A DNA stretch of 64,000 bases, taken from assembly GCF_009758015.1 (NCBI RefSeq), contig NZ_WSEL01000002.1, positions 104,811 through 168,810 of the forward strand, given 5' to 3'. The position numbers and the translations under genes were made by a program. The stretch is from Ramlibacter pinisoli. Lineage in GTDB: Bacteria; Pseudomonadota; Gammaproteobacteria; Burkholderiales; Burkholderiaceae_C. Under the pieces are notes generated by a model. That model did no database searches, was not told the DNA's origin, and saw nothing but the letters and a program-made list of their open reading frames with translations. Below are positions 9,938 to 18,473 of the stretch, piece by piece (position 1 is the stretch's first letter; the number at the start of each line of letters is the position of its first letter).

Positions 9938-10746
9938 GCGCCGCCGGACCGGAGCAGGGCGCGCCCGCCCGCACGGGCGCCAGGATCTTCTGCGTCGCCA
10001 ACCAGAAGGGCGGCGTCGGCAAGACCACCACCACGGTCAACCTGGCCGCCGGGCTGGCCAAGGTCGGCCAGCGCGTGCTCATGGTCGACCTCGATCCCCA
10101 GGGCAATGCCACCATGGGATCGGGCGTCGACAAGCGCAAGCTCGAACTCACCATCTACGACGTGCTGCTGGAATCGGCCTCGGTGGCCGAGGCGCGGGTG
10201 CACAGCGACAAGTGCGGCTTCGACGTGCTGGGGGCCAACCGCGACCTGGCCGGCGCCGAGGTGGAACTGGTCGACCTCGAGCGGCGCGAGCGGCGCCTGC
10301 GCGAGGCGCTGGGGCAGGTGGCGGACAGCTACGACTTCGTGCTGATCGACTGCCCGCCCTCGCTGTCCATGCTCACGCTCAACGGCCTGTGCTCGGCCCA
10401 TGGCGTCATCGTGCCCATGCAGTGCGAATACTTCGCCCTCGAGGGGCTGACCGACCTGGTCAACACCATCAAGCAGGTGCACGCCAACCTGAACAAGGAC
10501 CTGCAGATCATCGGCCTGCTGCGCGTGATGTTCGACCCGCGCATCACGCTGCAGCAGCAGGTGAGCGACCAGCTGAAGGCGCACTTCCACGACAAGGTGT
10601 TCAATACCGTGATCCCGCGCAACGTGCGGCTGGCCGAGGCCCCCAGCTACGGCCTGCCGGGCGTGGTGTTCGATCCGGCGGCGCGCGGCAGCCAGGCCTA
10701 CGTGGAGTTCGCGCACGAGATGGTGGACCGCATCAAGACGATGTGA
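9934..10746 (+). CDS. parA: chromosome partitioning ATPase ParA
   Basis: A 270-residue Walker-type ATPase. The deviant Walker A is KGGVGKTTTTVNLA (residues 25-38), followed by VDLDPQGNATMG and the Walker B-like DFVLIDCPPSL. ParA dimerises on ATP, coats the nucleoid and moves ParB-parS complexes, separating new origins. The start was set at MSAAGPEQG, overlapping the LysE stop by ATGA. It has no long DNA-binding N-terminal extension, so it is a chromosomal (type Ib-like) ParA. parB follows after one intervening gene, and three parS sites lie just upstream. Confidence 0.96.
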   Translation: MSAAGPEQGAPARTGARIFCVANQKGGVGKTTTTVNLAAGLAKVGQRVLMVDLDPQGNATMGSGVDKRKLELTIYDVLLESASVAEARVHSDKCGFDVLGANRDLAGAEVELVDLERRERRLREALGQVADSYDFVLIDCPPSLSMLTLNGLCSAHGVIVPMQCEYFALEGLTDLVNTIKQVHANLNKDLQIIGLLRVMFDPRITLQQQVSDQLKAHFHDKVFNTVIPRNVRLAEAPSYGLPGVVFDPAARGSQAYVEFAHEMVDRIKTM

Positions 10747-10799
10747 TCGCAGAAAAGTCCGCGTCAGTTCTGGCGGTATAGCTCCCGAATTCATAGCAT

Positions 10800-11339
10800 A
10801 TGAAGCCCTCCAACGTCCTCGTCCTGCCCGGCTGGCAGAACAGCGGGCCGACCCACTGGCAGTCGCGCTGGGAGCAGCGGCACGGCTACCGGCGGGTCGA
10901 GCAGCATGACTGGCAGCAGCCGCTGCGCGGCGACTGGATCGCCCGGCTGGAGGACGTGGTGCTGGGTTGCGACGAGCCGGCAGTGCTGGTGGCGCACAGC
11001 CTGGGCTGCATGCTGGTGGCGGCCTGGGCCGCGAGCTCGCGCAACACCGCCCGGGTCAAGGCCGCCCTGCTGGTGGCGCCCGGCGACGTCGAACGGCAGG
11101 CGCTGCGGGTGCAGCTGCCCACCTGGGCGCCGGTGCCGCTGCAGCGGCTGCCGTTCCGCAGCGTGCTGGTGGCCAGCCGCAACGACCCGCATTGCAGCTA
11201 CGAGCGCGCCAGCGCCTTCGCCCGGGCCTGGGGCAGCCAGTGCATCGACCATGGCCACAGCGGCCACATCAACGCCGACTCCGGCCTGGCGAGCTGGCCC
11301 GAAGGCCACCTGCTGCTGGACGACCTGCTCCATGACTAG
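10800..11339 (+). CDS. RBBP9/YdeN-family alpha/beta hydrolase
   Basis: A 179-residue serine hydrolase fold. It opens with the family motif NVLVLPGWQNSGPTHW (5-20), carries the nucleophile Ser67 in AHSLGCM, and has the acid and histidine motifs SRNDP and GHSGHIN downstream. The family (RBBP9/SCO4506-like) has poorly defined substrates. It is inserted between parA and parB, 53 bp after parA; a TATAGC hexamer precedes it, so it may have its own promoter. Whether it has any partition role is unknown. Confidence 0.88.
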   Translation: MKPSNVLVLPGWQNSGPTHWQSRWEQRHGYRRVEQHDWQQPLRGDWIARLEDVVLGCDEPAVLVAHSLGCMLVAAWAASSRNTARVKAALLVAPGDVERQALRVQLPTWAPVPLQRLPFRSVLVASRNDPHCSYERASAFARAWGSQCIDHGHSGHINADSGLASWPEGHLLLDDLLHD

Positions 11340-11444
11340 CGTCCCCGCAGCGCCGGCCCGGCCGGCCGGCGGCGCGGCGACCCCGGCCTGCACCGCGCGC
11401 CTGCGTGGTCCGGGCCCAACGATCGAATCGAAAGTGATGAACCG

Positions 11445-12368
11445 ATGGTGACCAAGAAACCCAAGGGCCTGGGCCGCGGCCTGGAAGCGCTGCTCGGGCC
11501 GACGCTGGGCGAGGGCGCTGCCGCCGCCGAGGCGCCGGTTGCCAACCCGGGCCTGCCGGCCTCGCTGCGGCTGGACGACATGGTCCCCGGCATGTACCAG
11601 CCGCGCACGCGGATGGACGAGGGCGCGCTCTACGAGCTGGCCGAGTCCATCAAGGCACAGGGGATCATGCAACCGATCCTGGTGCGCAAGCTGGGGGAGG
11701 GCGCGAACGCCGGCAAGTTCGAAATCATCGCCGGCGAGCGCCGCTTCCGCGCCGCCCGGCTGGCCGGCCTGGACAGCGTGCCGGTGCTGGTGCGCGACGT
11801 GCCGAACGAGGCCGCCGCCGCGATGGCGCTGATCGAGAACATCCAGCGCGAGGACCTCAACCCGCTGGAGGAGGCGCAGGGCCTGCAGCGGCTGGTCCGC
11901 GACTTCGGCCTCACCCACGAACAGGCCGCGCAGGCCGTCGGCCGCTCGCGCAGCGCGGCGTCCAACCTGCTGCGCCTGCTGAACCTGGCCGACCCGGTGC
12001 AGACCATGCTGATGGCCGGCGACCTCGACATGGGCCATGCGCGCGCGCTGCTGGCGCTGGACCGCGCGGCCCAGATCACGGCCGCCAACCAGATCAGCGC
12101 CAGGAAGCTGTCGGTGCGCGAGGCCGAGTCGCTGGTCAAGCGCCTGGGCGCCGAATTCACGCTGACCTCGCCCAAGCCCAAGGCCGAGAAGTCACGCGAC
12201 CTGCGCCGGCTCGAGGAGGAACTGTCGGACCTGCTCACCGCCGAAGTCGAGGTCCGGGTGAAAAAGCGCGCCAAGCGCAACGGCCGCGTCGAGGAACTGG
12301 GCGAGGTGGCGATCCAGTTCGGCTCGCTCGACGAACTGAACGGGCTGCTGGATCGGCTGCGGGGGTAG
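11445..12368 (+). CDS. parB: chromosome partitioning protein ParB
   Basis: A 307-residue parS-binding protein and CTP-dependent DNA clamp. The N-terminal ParA-stimulating motif is GLGRGLEALLG (8-18). The CTP-binding region contains the arginine patch GERRFRAARLAG (about residues 98-109) and ENIQREDLNPLEEA. A helix-turn-helix follows (THEQAAQAVGRSRSAASNLLRLL), and the C-terminal dimerisation domain ends the protein. It should load at the three parS sites in mnmG and rsmG. A hairpin just after the stop may terminate the operon. Confidence 0.96.
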   Translation: MVTKKPKGLGRGLEALLGPTLGEGAAAAEAPVANPGLPASLRLDDMVPGMYQPRTRMDEGALYELAESIKAQGIMQPILVRKLGEGANAGKFEIIAGERRFRAARLAGLDSVPVLVRDVPNEAAAAMALIENIQREDLNPLEEAQGLQRLVRDFGLTHEQAAQAVGRSRSAASNLLRLLNLADPVQTMLMAGDLDMGHARALLALDRAAQITAANQISARKLSVREAESLVKRLGAEFTLTSPKPKAEKSRDLRRLEEELSDLLTAEVEVRVKKRAKRNGRVEELGEVAIQFGSLDELNGLLDRLRG

Positions 12369-12378
12369 GGCGTGAAGG

Positions 12379-12402
12379 CGGGAGTGCGCTGTCGCGCTCC
12401 CG
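12379..12402. terminator. hairpin between convergent parB and dehydrogenase genes
   Basis: CGGGAGTGCG and CGCGCTCCCG form a 10-bp stem (one G-T pair) with a 4-nt loop, eleven bases after the parB stop and seven before the stop of the opposing gene. There is no U tract, so it could be a bidirectional block rather than a classic terminator. Confidence 0.5.
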
Positions 12403-12408
12403 TGGTCC

Positions 12409-13833
12409 TCAGAGCGAGAAGATCTTCCCCGGGTTGAGGATGTTCTTGGGGTCGAGCGCGCGCTTGATGGTGCGCATCATGTCGACCGCGCCGGTGCCGG
12501 CCTCGGTGACCAGGAAGCCCATCTTGTGCAGGCCGACGCCGTGCTCGCCGGTGCAGGTGCCGCCCAGGCCCAGGGCGCGCGTCACCAGCTTGTGGTTCAG
12601 GTCCTCGGCCACCTGGCGCTCGCGCGGATCGTTGGGGTCCAGCAGGTAGCCGAAGTGGAAGTTGCCGTCGCCCACGTGGCCGACCAGGAAGTAGGGGATG
12701 CCGCTGGCGTCGGCCTCGGCCACCGAGTCGAGCAGGCAGTCGGCCAGGCGCGAGATCGGCACGCAGGTGTCGGTGGAGATGGCGCGGCAGCCCGGGCGCG
12801 ACTGGATGGCGGCGAAGTAGGCGTTGTGCCGCGCGGTCCACAGGCGGGTGCGCTCCTCCGGCGTGCTGGCCCACGCGAAGGCCTGGCCGCCGTGCTCGCT
12901 GGCGATCTCCTGCACCGTCTCGGCCTGCTCCTTCACGCTGCTGGGCGAGCCGTGGAATTCCATCAGCAGCATCGGCTCCTCGCGCAGGCCCAGCTTGCTG
13001 TGCGCGTTGACCATCCGCACGGTGTGGTGGTCGATCAGTTCCACGCGGGCGATCGGCACGCCCAGCTGGATGACCTGGATCACGCTGCGCACCGCGGCCT
13101 CGATGCTGGGGAAGGAGCAGATCGCCGCCGAAATCGCCTCCGGGATCGGGTACAGCCGCAGCGACACCTCGGTGATGATGCCCAGCGTGCCTTCGCTGCC
13201 CACCAGCAGGCGCGTGAGGTCGTAGCCGGCCGACGATTTCTTGGCCCGGGTGCCGGTGCGGATGACGTCGCCGGAGGCGGTGACCACCTCCAGCCCCAGC
13301 ACGTTCTCGCGCATGGTGCCGTAGCGCACGGCGTTCGTGCCCGAGGCGCGGGTGGCGCTCATGCCGCCGAGCGTGGCGTCGGCACCGGGGTCGATCGGGA
13401 AGAACAGGCCGGTGCTCCTGATCTCGTCGTTCAGCTGCTTGCGCGTGACGCCGGCCTGCACGGTGACGGTGAGGTCCTCGGGGTTGACGGCCAGCACCTT
13501 GTTCATGCGGCCGAGGTCGATGCTGATGCCGCCCTGCACGGCCAGCAGGTGGCCTTCGAGCGAGGAGCCGACGCCGAACGGGATCACCGGCACGTCGTGC
13601 GCGGCTGCCAGCGCCACCGCATCGGCCACGTCCCGGGTCGATTCGGCGAACACCACCGCGGCCGGCGGCGGCGCCTCGAACGAGGACTCGTCGCGGCCGT
13701 GCTGCTCGCGCACCACCATCGCCGTCGAGCACTGGGCGCCGAAGCGCGCGGCCAGCGCGTCGAGCAGCGCCTGCGGCACCGCGCGCTGGGCGATCTCGGG
13801 GACGAGGTGGGTGAGGGTGGTGGGGGCGTTCAT
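12409..13833 (-). CDS. FAD-linked oxidase, D-lactate/glycolate dehydrogenase type
   Basis: A 474-residue flavoprotein of the GlcD/DLD family. The PCMH-type FAD-binding domain is in the N-terminal half (PVIPFGVGSSLEGHL, DPGADATLGGMSATRASGTNAVRYG, VGSEGTLGIITE), and the C-terminal oxidase domain has VGHVGDGNFHFG and the terminal TGEHGVGLHK. Such enzymes oxidise D-2-hydroxy acids, usually passing electrons to cytochrome c or quinone. The start MNAPTT was preferred because AGGAGA lies nine bases before it; an in-frame ATG nine codons upstream is possible. The exact hydroxy-acid is not resolved. Confidence 0.9.
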   Translation of the reverse strand: MNAPTTLTHLVPEIAQRAVPQALLDALAARFGAQCSTAMVVREQHGRDESSFEAPPPAAVVFAESTRDVADAVALAAAHDVPVIPFGVGSSLEGHLLAVQGGISIDLGRMNKVLAVNPEDLTVTVQAGVTRKQLNDEIRSTGLFFPIDPGADATLGGMSATRASGTNAVRYGTMRENVLGLEVVTASGDVIRTGTRAKKSSAGYDLTRLLVGSEGTLGIITEVSLRLYPIPEAISAAICSFPSIEAAVRSVIQVIQLGVPIARVELIDHHTVRMVNAHSKLGLREEPMLLMEFHGSPSSVKEQAETVQEIASEHGGQAFAWASTPEERTRLWTARHNAYFAAIQSRPGCRAISTDTCVPISRLADCLLDSVAEADASGIPYFLVGHVGDGNFHFGYLLDPNDPRERQVAEDLNHKLVTRALGLGGTCTGEHGVGLHKMGFLVTEAGTGAVDMMRTIKRALDPKNILNPGKIFSL

Positions 13834-13906
13834 GGACGGTGTCTCCTGGCGATCGTCCATCTTAGCGGCTGGGTCCCGGGCGCGCCCCGGGGCCGTGGCC
13901 GCCTGG

Positions 13907-14737
13907 CTAGCGCAGGCTGGCGTCGTACTCCGAGGGGGACAGCGAGCCGTCGCGGTTGGTGTCCATGTCCTCGAAGCTCATGGTCACCACGGGCAGGCGC
14001 AGCGCCTCCGCCCGGCTGAGCAGGCCGTCGCCGTTGCTGTCGGCCTGCTGGAAGAACTGCATGACCTGCAGCGCCGTCATCGGGCCGCGCGCCACCATGC
14101 CGTTGGCGCTGACCGAGGGCACGCCGTTGGACAGGCCGGCCGGCGGGCCGGCGGGGAAGGTGGTGATGGCGGCGCCGGCGCTGACGGTGCCGACGGCGGC
14201 GGCGGTCCCGGTCGTGCCGGTGGCCGCCGTCGTGCCGGTGGCAGGAACGGTGGCGATGCCGCCGGTGGTGCCCTGCGGGGTGAAGGTGCCGGTGGCGGCG
14301 ACCCCGCCGACGGCCGCGTTCGGGTCGGTCGGCACCACCACCACGCCGCGCGTGCTGCCGCCGGTGGTGGTGGCGGTGGTGTCGGCCGTGGTGCCGACGC
14401 GGTTGGTGGTCGTGCCGGTGCCGCCGGTGGTGCCGCTGGTCAGGCCCGATTGCGCCGGCAGGTTGGTGCCCAGCACCGGGCTGCTGCCGCTGGTGAGGCC
14501 GCTGCCGGCGGGGGTGCCGGTGGTCAGGCCGGGCGCCGCGCCGCTGGTCAGGCCCGAGGGAGCCGGCGTGCCGGCCGGCAGGCCGCTGGCCTGGGTGGCC
14601 GTGGTCGGTGCGGCGCGCTGCAGGGTGCGGGTCTGGGCCAGCGCGGCGGCGGTGACGCACAGGCACAGCACGATCGCCGCCAGGATGGTGAGCGGGCGCG
14701 GACGGAAGTCCAGGTGCGGAAGGCGCGGACGTTGCAT
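13907..14737 (-). CDS. secreted EF-hand protein with Thr/Gly-rich repeat region
   Basis: A 276-residue protein with an N-terminal signal-like segment (LTILAAIVLCLCVTAAALAQ), a long low-complexity middle rich in Gly, Thr, Ala and Pro with recurring SGLTSG and GTTG units, and two EF-hands at the C terminus (DSNGDGLLSRAEA and DTNRDGSLSPSEYD). It is probably exported and binds calcium; the repeat region may be an extended linker. The start MQRPRLP has a good AGGAGA site. The repeats make this a place where length may vary between strains. Function unknown. Confidence 0.78.
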   Translation of the reverse strand: MQRPRLPHLDFRPRPLTILAAIVLCLCVTAAALAQTRTLQRAAPTTATQASGLPAGTPAPSGLTSGAAPGLTTGTPAGSGLTSGSSPVLGTNLPAQSGLTSGTTGGTGTTTNRVGTTADTTATTTGGSTRGVVVVPTDPNAAVGGVAATGTFTPQGTTGGIATVPATGTTAATGTTGTAAAVGTVSAGAAITTFPAGPPAGLSNGVPSVSANGMVARGPMTALQVMQFFQQADSNGDGLLSRAEALRLPVVTMSFEDMDTNRDGSLSPSEYDASLR

Positions 14738-14874
14738 GGCGGTTCTCCTGCTCGCTCCATCCTGGCTGGTCAGCCGCATTGCGCAGTGGCGCGGCAGCGG
14801 GTCTCGCCGTAGGACGCGGCCGCAGTCCGCCGGGTGGGAGAATCGGCCGTCTTCACCGAACGGAGCAGCACACC

Positions 14875-15441
14875 ATGGGCAAGCGCCTGACCCAGATCGC
14901 CACCCGCACCGGCGACGACGGCACCACCGGCCTGGGCGACAACACCCGGGTGGCCAAGAGCAGCCGGCGCGTGCAGGCGATGGGCGACGTCGACGAGCTC
15001 AACTCGCAGATCGGCCTGCTGCTGTGCGAGACCCTGCCGGACGGCGTGCGGGCGCTGCTGGTGGAGGTGCAGCACGAACTCTTCAACCTGGGCGGCGAGC
15101 TGTCCATTCCCGGCTACGAACTGCTCAAGCCCGAGGCGCTGGCCGTGCTGGACGCCGCCCTGGCCGAGCACAACGGCCGCCTGCCCAGGCTGGAGGAATT
15201 CATCCTGCCGGCCGGCACCCGGGCCGCGTCCCTCGCCCATGTCTGCCGCACCGTGGCACGGCGGGCCGAGCGCGCCGTGGTGGCGCTCGGCGAGGGCGAG
15301 CCGGTGAACGACACCCCGCGCCGCTACCTCAACCGGTTGTCGGACCTGCTGTTCGTGCTGGCGCGGGTGCTCAACCGCCTGGACGGCGGCGACGACGTGT
15401 ACTGGAAGAGCGAGCGGCTGCGGCGCGGCGACGCCGACTGA
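14875..15441 (+). CDS. PduO-type ATP:cob(I)alamin adenosyltransferase
   Basis: A 188-residue enzyme that transfers adenosyl from ATP to cob(I)alamin to make coenzyme B12. The ATP-binding N terminus reads IATRTGDDGTTGLGD (8-22), and the helical-bundle motifs VQHELFNLGGEL and CRTVARRAERAVV follow; the C terminus has the conserved NRLSDLLFVLAR. The start MGKRLTQ matches the family. The gene stands alone here; cobalamin use in the window also includes methionine synthase, although that enzyme uses methylcobalamin. Confidence 0.94.
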   Translation: MGKRLTQIATRTGDDGTTGLGDNTRVAKSSRRVQAMGDVDELNSQIGLLLCETLPDGVRALLVEVQHELFNLGGELSIPGYELLKPEALAVLDAALAEHNGRLPRLEEFILPAGTRAASLAHVCRTVARRAERAVVALGEGEPVNDTPRRYLNRLSDLLFVLARVLNRLDGGDDVYWKSERLRRGDAD

Positions 15442-15459
15442 GCGGCTGCGCGCCGGCGC

Positions 15460-15894
15460 TCAGCCCCTGGGCGCCAGGATCGCCATCGTGATGCGTGACA
15501 CGCAGGTGGGGCGGCCGGCATCGTCGACCAGGTCGATCTGCCACACCTGGGTGGTGCGGCCGATGTGCACCGGCCGCGTGGTGCCGGTGACCCAGCCCTC
15601 GGTGGCGCCGCGCAGGTGGTTGGCGTTGATGTCCAGGCCCACCGCGCGGTGCCCCGGCGGGCAGCTGTAGGCCGCGCCGCAGGAGCCCAGCGTCTCGGCC
15701 AGCACCACGCTCACACCGCCGTGCAGCAGGCCGTAGGGCTGGCGGGTGCGGCCGTCCACCGGCACCCGGGCGCGGATGAAGTCGTCGCCGACGGCGAGGA
15801 ACTCGATGCCCAGCCGGTCCACCGCGGTGTCGTGGTGGATGCCGGCCAGCAGGTCGACCGAGATCGGCCGGGTCCAGATCGGGGTGGTGGCCAT
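15460..15894 (-). CDS. hotdog-fold thioesterase (YdiI/PaaI-like)
   Basis: A 144-residue hotdog-fold protein. The catalytic segment reads PYGLLHGGVSVVLAETLGS (residues 53-71), with the conserved His-Gly-Gly and a glutamate on the central helix, followed by GLDINANHLR, as in YdiI/MenI-type acyl-CoA thioesterases. The specific acyl-CoA is unknown. Its ATG shares one base with the stop of the upstream permease gene (TGATG), so the two are translationally coupled. It converges on the adenosyltransferase gene. Confidence 0.88.
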   Translation of the reverse strand: MATTPIWTRPISVDLLAGIHHDTAVDRLGIEFLAVGDDFIRARVPVDGRTRQPYGLLHGGVSVVLAETLGSCGAAYSCPPGHRAVGLDINANHLRGATEGWVTGTTRPVHIGRTTQVWQIDLVDDAGRPTCVSRITMAILAPRG

Positions 15895-17270
15895 CAGCGC
15901 GGGGTGGTGCGGGCGGTGGCGCGCGGCGGCTCCGCGGTGGGCGTGAGCGGGGCGCCGGTGGGGGCGGGGGCCGGCGCGGCCCGCCGGCCGCCGCGGCTGA
16001 GCAGGGCGTTCAGCAGGATGGCGCCGAAGGTGGCGGTGCCGATGCCGCCGAGTGCGAAGCCGCCGAACTTGAGTGTGAAATCGCCGGTGCCCAGCACCAG
16101 CGTCACGGCGGCCACGATCAGGTTGCGGTTGTCGGAGAAGTCGACCCGGTTGTCGACCCAGATCTTGGCGCCGGCGGCGGCGATCAGGCCGAACACCACG
16201 ATCGACACGCCGCCCATCACCGGCAGCGGGATGGCCTGGATGACGGCGCCGAACTTGGGCGAGAAGCCCAGCACGATGGCGATGGCGGCGGCCACCACGA
16301 ACACCGCGGTCGAATAGATCTTGGTGGCCGCCATCACGCCGATGTTCTCGGCATAGGTGGTCACGCCGGTGCCGCCGGCGGCACCGCTCACCATGGTGGC
16401 GATGCCGTCGCCGATGAAGGCGCGGCCCATGTAGGCGTCGAGGTTGCGGCCGGTCATCGCCGTCACCGCCTTGATGTGGCCCAGGTTCTCGGCCACCAGG
16501 ATGATGGCCACCGGCGCGATCAGCAGCAGCGCCGGCGCGCTGAACACCGGCGCGGCGAAGGCCGGCGCGCCGACCCAGGCCGCGGCGGCGATGCCCGACA
16601 GGTCCACCGGCTTGCCCAGCCCCAGGCCGTTGGTGAGCACGGCGTAGACCAGGCTGGCCAGCAGCAGGCCGACCAGGATCAGCAGCCGCTGCACCATGCC
16701 GCCGGCGAACACCGCCACCAGCGCCACGCAGACGAAGGTGACGGCCTGCATCCAGGCGTCGAAGTTGCCGGCCGCCATGTTCTTGACCGGGATGCCGGCC
16801 AGGTTCAGGCCGATGACCGCCACCACCGCGCCGGTGACCACCGGCGGCATGAAGCGCTCGATCCAGCCGGTGCCCACCGCCTGCACGATGGCGCCGATCA
16901 GCGTGTAGAGCGCACCGCAGGCGATGATGCCGCCCAGCGCCACGCCGATGTTGGCGTTGGGGCCCTTGCCGGCGTACGCGGTGGCCGCGATCACCACGCC
17001 GATGAAGGCGAAGCTCGAGCCCAGGTAGCTGGGCACCTTGCCGCCGGTGATGAGGAAGAACAGCATGGTGCCGATGCCGCTCATCAGGATGGCCAGGTTG
17101 GGATCGAAGCCCATGAGGATGGGGGCCAGCACGGTGGCGCCGAACATCGCGATCACGTGCTGCACGCCCATGGCCGCCGTCTGCGGCCACGGCAGCCGCT
17201 CCTCCGGGCCGATCACGCCGCCTTGCTGCAGCACCTGGGCGGGCCGCTCGGCCCATTGGAAGAAGGACAT
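15894..17270 (-). CDS. rutG: RutG-like nucleobase permease (NCS2 family)
   Basis: A 458-residue inner-membrane protein with 12-14 hydrophobic segments, of the nucleobase:cation symporter-2 family. Characteristic stretches are AENLGHIKAVTAMTGRN, GGTGVTTYAENIGVMAATK and, near the C terminus, LGGIGTATFGAILLNALLS, which closely resemble E. coli RutG, the putative pyrimidine permease. It should import uracil or a related base with protons. No other rut genes are nearby. A GAGGAG ribosome site precedes the start. The downstream thioesterase overlaps it. Confidence 0.85.
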   Translation of the reverse strand: MSFFQWAERPAQVLQQGGVIGPEERLPWPQTAAMGVQHVIAMFGATVLAPILMGFDPNLAILMSGIGTMLFFLITGGKVPSYLGSSFAFIGVVIAATAYAGKGPNANIGVALGGIIACGALYTLIGAIVQAVGTGWIERFMPPVVTGAVVAVIGLNLAGIPVKNMAAGNFDAWMQAVTFVCVALVAVFAGGMVQRLLILVGLLLASLVYAVLTNGLGLGKPVDLSGIAAAAWVGAPAFAAPVFSAPALLLIAPVAIILVAENLGHIKAVTAMTGRNLDAYMGRAFIGDGIATMVSGAAGGTGVTTYAENIGVMAATKIYSTAVFVVAAAIAIVLGFSPKFGAVIQAIPLPVMGGVSIVVFGLIAAAGAKIWVDNRVDFSDNRNLIVAAVTLVLGTGDFTLKFGGFALGGIGTATFGAILLNALLSRGGRRAAPAPAPTGAPLTPTAEPPRATARTTPR

Positions 17271-17337
17271 TCGCGCTCCTCTGCTGGAATGGCGCCGATG
17301 CTAGGTCCTGCGCGGGAGCGGTGCAAGGCGGCCGGCT

Positions 17338-18279
17338 TCAGTCCGGCGCGCGGGCGGCGCTGGCGCCGGGGCCGGCACTGGCCGCGTCCGGGGCCAGGAA
17401 GGCGGCGACGGCCTGCAGCACGGCCGCATCGTGCAGGACCTTGCGGTGGCCCAGGCCGCTGGTGGCCAGCAGCCGGGCGCCGGCGATGTGGGCGGCGAAC
17501 GCCTCGCCGTGCGCGAACGGGTTGATGCGGTCGCCGCGGTCGTGCACCACCAAGGACGGCGCGCCGATGCGCGGGCCGACGGCGGGCGGCTCGAAGTCGG
17601 CCATGAGGGCGCCCTCGCGCGCCTCGATGCGTGCCTGCAGCGCGGCTCGGGTGGCTTCCGACAGGCCGAACACGTGGGCGAACAGGCCGGTGTAGTCGCG
17701 CGGCGAGGCCGGCGGCGCCAGCAGCACCAGATGCCGGGCGATGCCGTCGCGGCTGGTGGCCAGGGCGGCCGCGTTGGCGCCCAGCGAATGGGCCACCAGC
17801 GCGTGCAGCGCCTGGCCCTGGGCGCGCAGCCGCGCCGTGGCGTAGCCGATGGCGCGGGCGAACTGCGGCAGGTTGCTGCGCGTGCCGGCGCTGCGGCCGT
17901 GCGCCGGCAGGTCGAGCAGCACCGGCTGCAGGCCGGCCGCCGCCAGCGCGTCGGCCAGCGGCAGCATCTGGCCGGCCTCGCCGCCCCAGCCGTGCACCAG
18001 CAGCACCAGCGGGCCGGCGGCCGCGCCGGGGCGGGTGTACAGCGTCAGCGTGCCGTCCTCGAACGGCCAGCGCTCGTGCTGCCAGCCGCGGTCCCAGCCG
18101 CTGCGGCGCTGCAGCCAGCGCGGCGGCAGCGGGGTGCCGAAGATGCGCAGGGCAACCCGCACCGCCAGCGCCGGCCACAGGCGCTGGGTGGCGGCCAGGG
18201 CCAGGCGCAGCCAGCGCAGGCCGGGGCTGGCGGCATAGAAGGTGGAGGTGGCCTGGAGGGCGCTGGCGGGGCTGCTCAT
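17338..18279 (-). CDS. alpha/beta hydrolase
   Basis: A 313-residue cytosolic or membrane-associated hydrolase. The oxyanion region is LLVHGWGGEAGQM, the nucleophile elbow is VAHSLGANAAAL, and the acid and histidine appear in VVHDRGDRINPF and SGLGHRKVLHD. The first 70 residues form an extension before the core domain. The start follows the 37-aa small gene by 8 bp, so the two are probably one operon, likely controlled by the TetR protein encoded upstream. Substrate unknown. Confidence 0.82.
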   Translation of the reverse strand: MSSPASALQATSTFYAASPGLRWLRLALAATQRLWPALAVRVALRIFGTPLPPRWLQRRSGWDRGWQHERWPFEDGTLTLYTRPGAAAGPLVLLVHGWGGEAGQMLPLADALAAAGLQPVLLDLPAHGRSAGTRSNLPQFARAIGYATARLRAQGQALHALVAHSLGANAAALATSRDGIARHLVLLAPPASPRDYTGLFAHVFGLSEATRAALQARIEAREGALMADFEPPAVGPRIGAPSLVVHDRGDRINPFAHGEAFAAHIAGARLLATSGLGHRKVLHDAAVLQAVAAFLAPDAASAGPGASAARAPD

Positions 18280-18287
18280 GGCACCGC

Positions 18288-18401
18288 TCACCAGAACACC
18301 AGGTCGTCGTTGGCGCGCGGCAGGGCGCGCAGCGTGGCCAGGGCGGCGCGCAGCGCGCGCCAGCCGCCGTAGGCAGCGACAAGGGCCAGGAGGATCAGCA
18401 T
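18288..18401 (-). CDS. small hydrophobic protein, 37 aa
   Basis: An open frame of 37 codons preceded by a strong AAGGAG ribosome site six bases before its ATG. The product begins MLILLALVAAYGGWRALRAA, a short membrane or amphipathic helix, and ends NDDLVFW. It is 8 bp upstream of the alpha/beta hydrolase gene and just downstream of a putative TetR operator (18417-18433). Evidence is the ribosome site, operon position and hydrophobic start; homologues could not be checked. It may be a small membrane partner of the hydrolase. Confidence 0.6.
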   Translation of the reverse strand: MLILLALVAAYGGWRALRAALATLRALPRANDDLVFW

Positions 18402-18416
18402 GGCAGCTCCTTTCTA

Positions 18417-18433
18417 CGCACGGTTGTGCGAAA
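18417..18433 (-). promoter_or_regulatory. putative TetR operator, copy A
   Basis: CGCACGGTTGTGCGAAA lies directly before the ribosome site of the small-protein/hydrolase operon. It matches 14 of 17 bases of the element before the TetR gene (19101-19117). The CGCAC/GTGCG part is a short inverted repeat. Confidence 0.5.
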
Positions 18434-18473
18434 TCGGTTCGAACGGACGGGCAAGACGGGTCTCCGTCGGGGC

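Noticed and set aside
14100..14600. Non-coding tandem-repeat array
   Set aside because: The repeats are read through as Thr/Gly/Ala-rich protein in a gene with signal peptide, ribosome site and EF-hands, so they are coding.
18434..18460. tRNA-like GGTTCGAAC stretch
   Set aside because: Only a T-loop-like heptamer is present; no acceptor stem, D-arm or anticodon arm can be folded around it.
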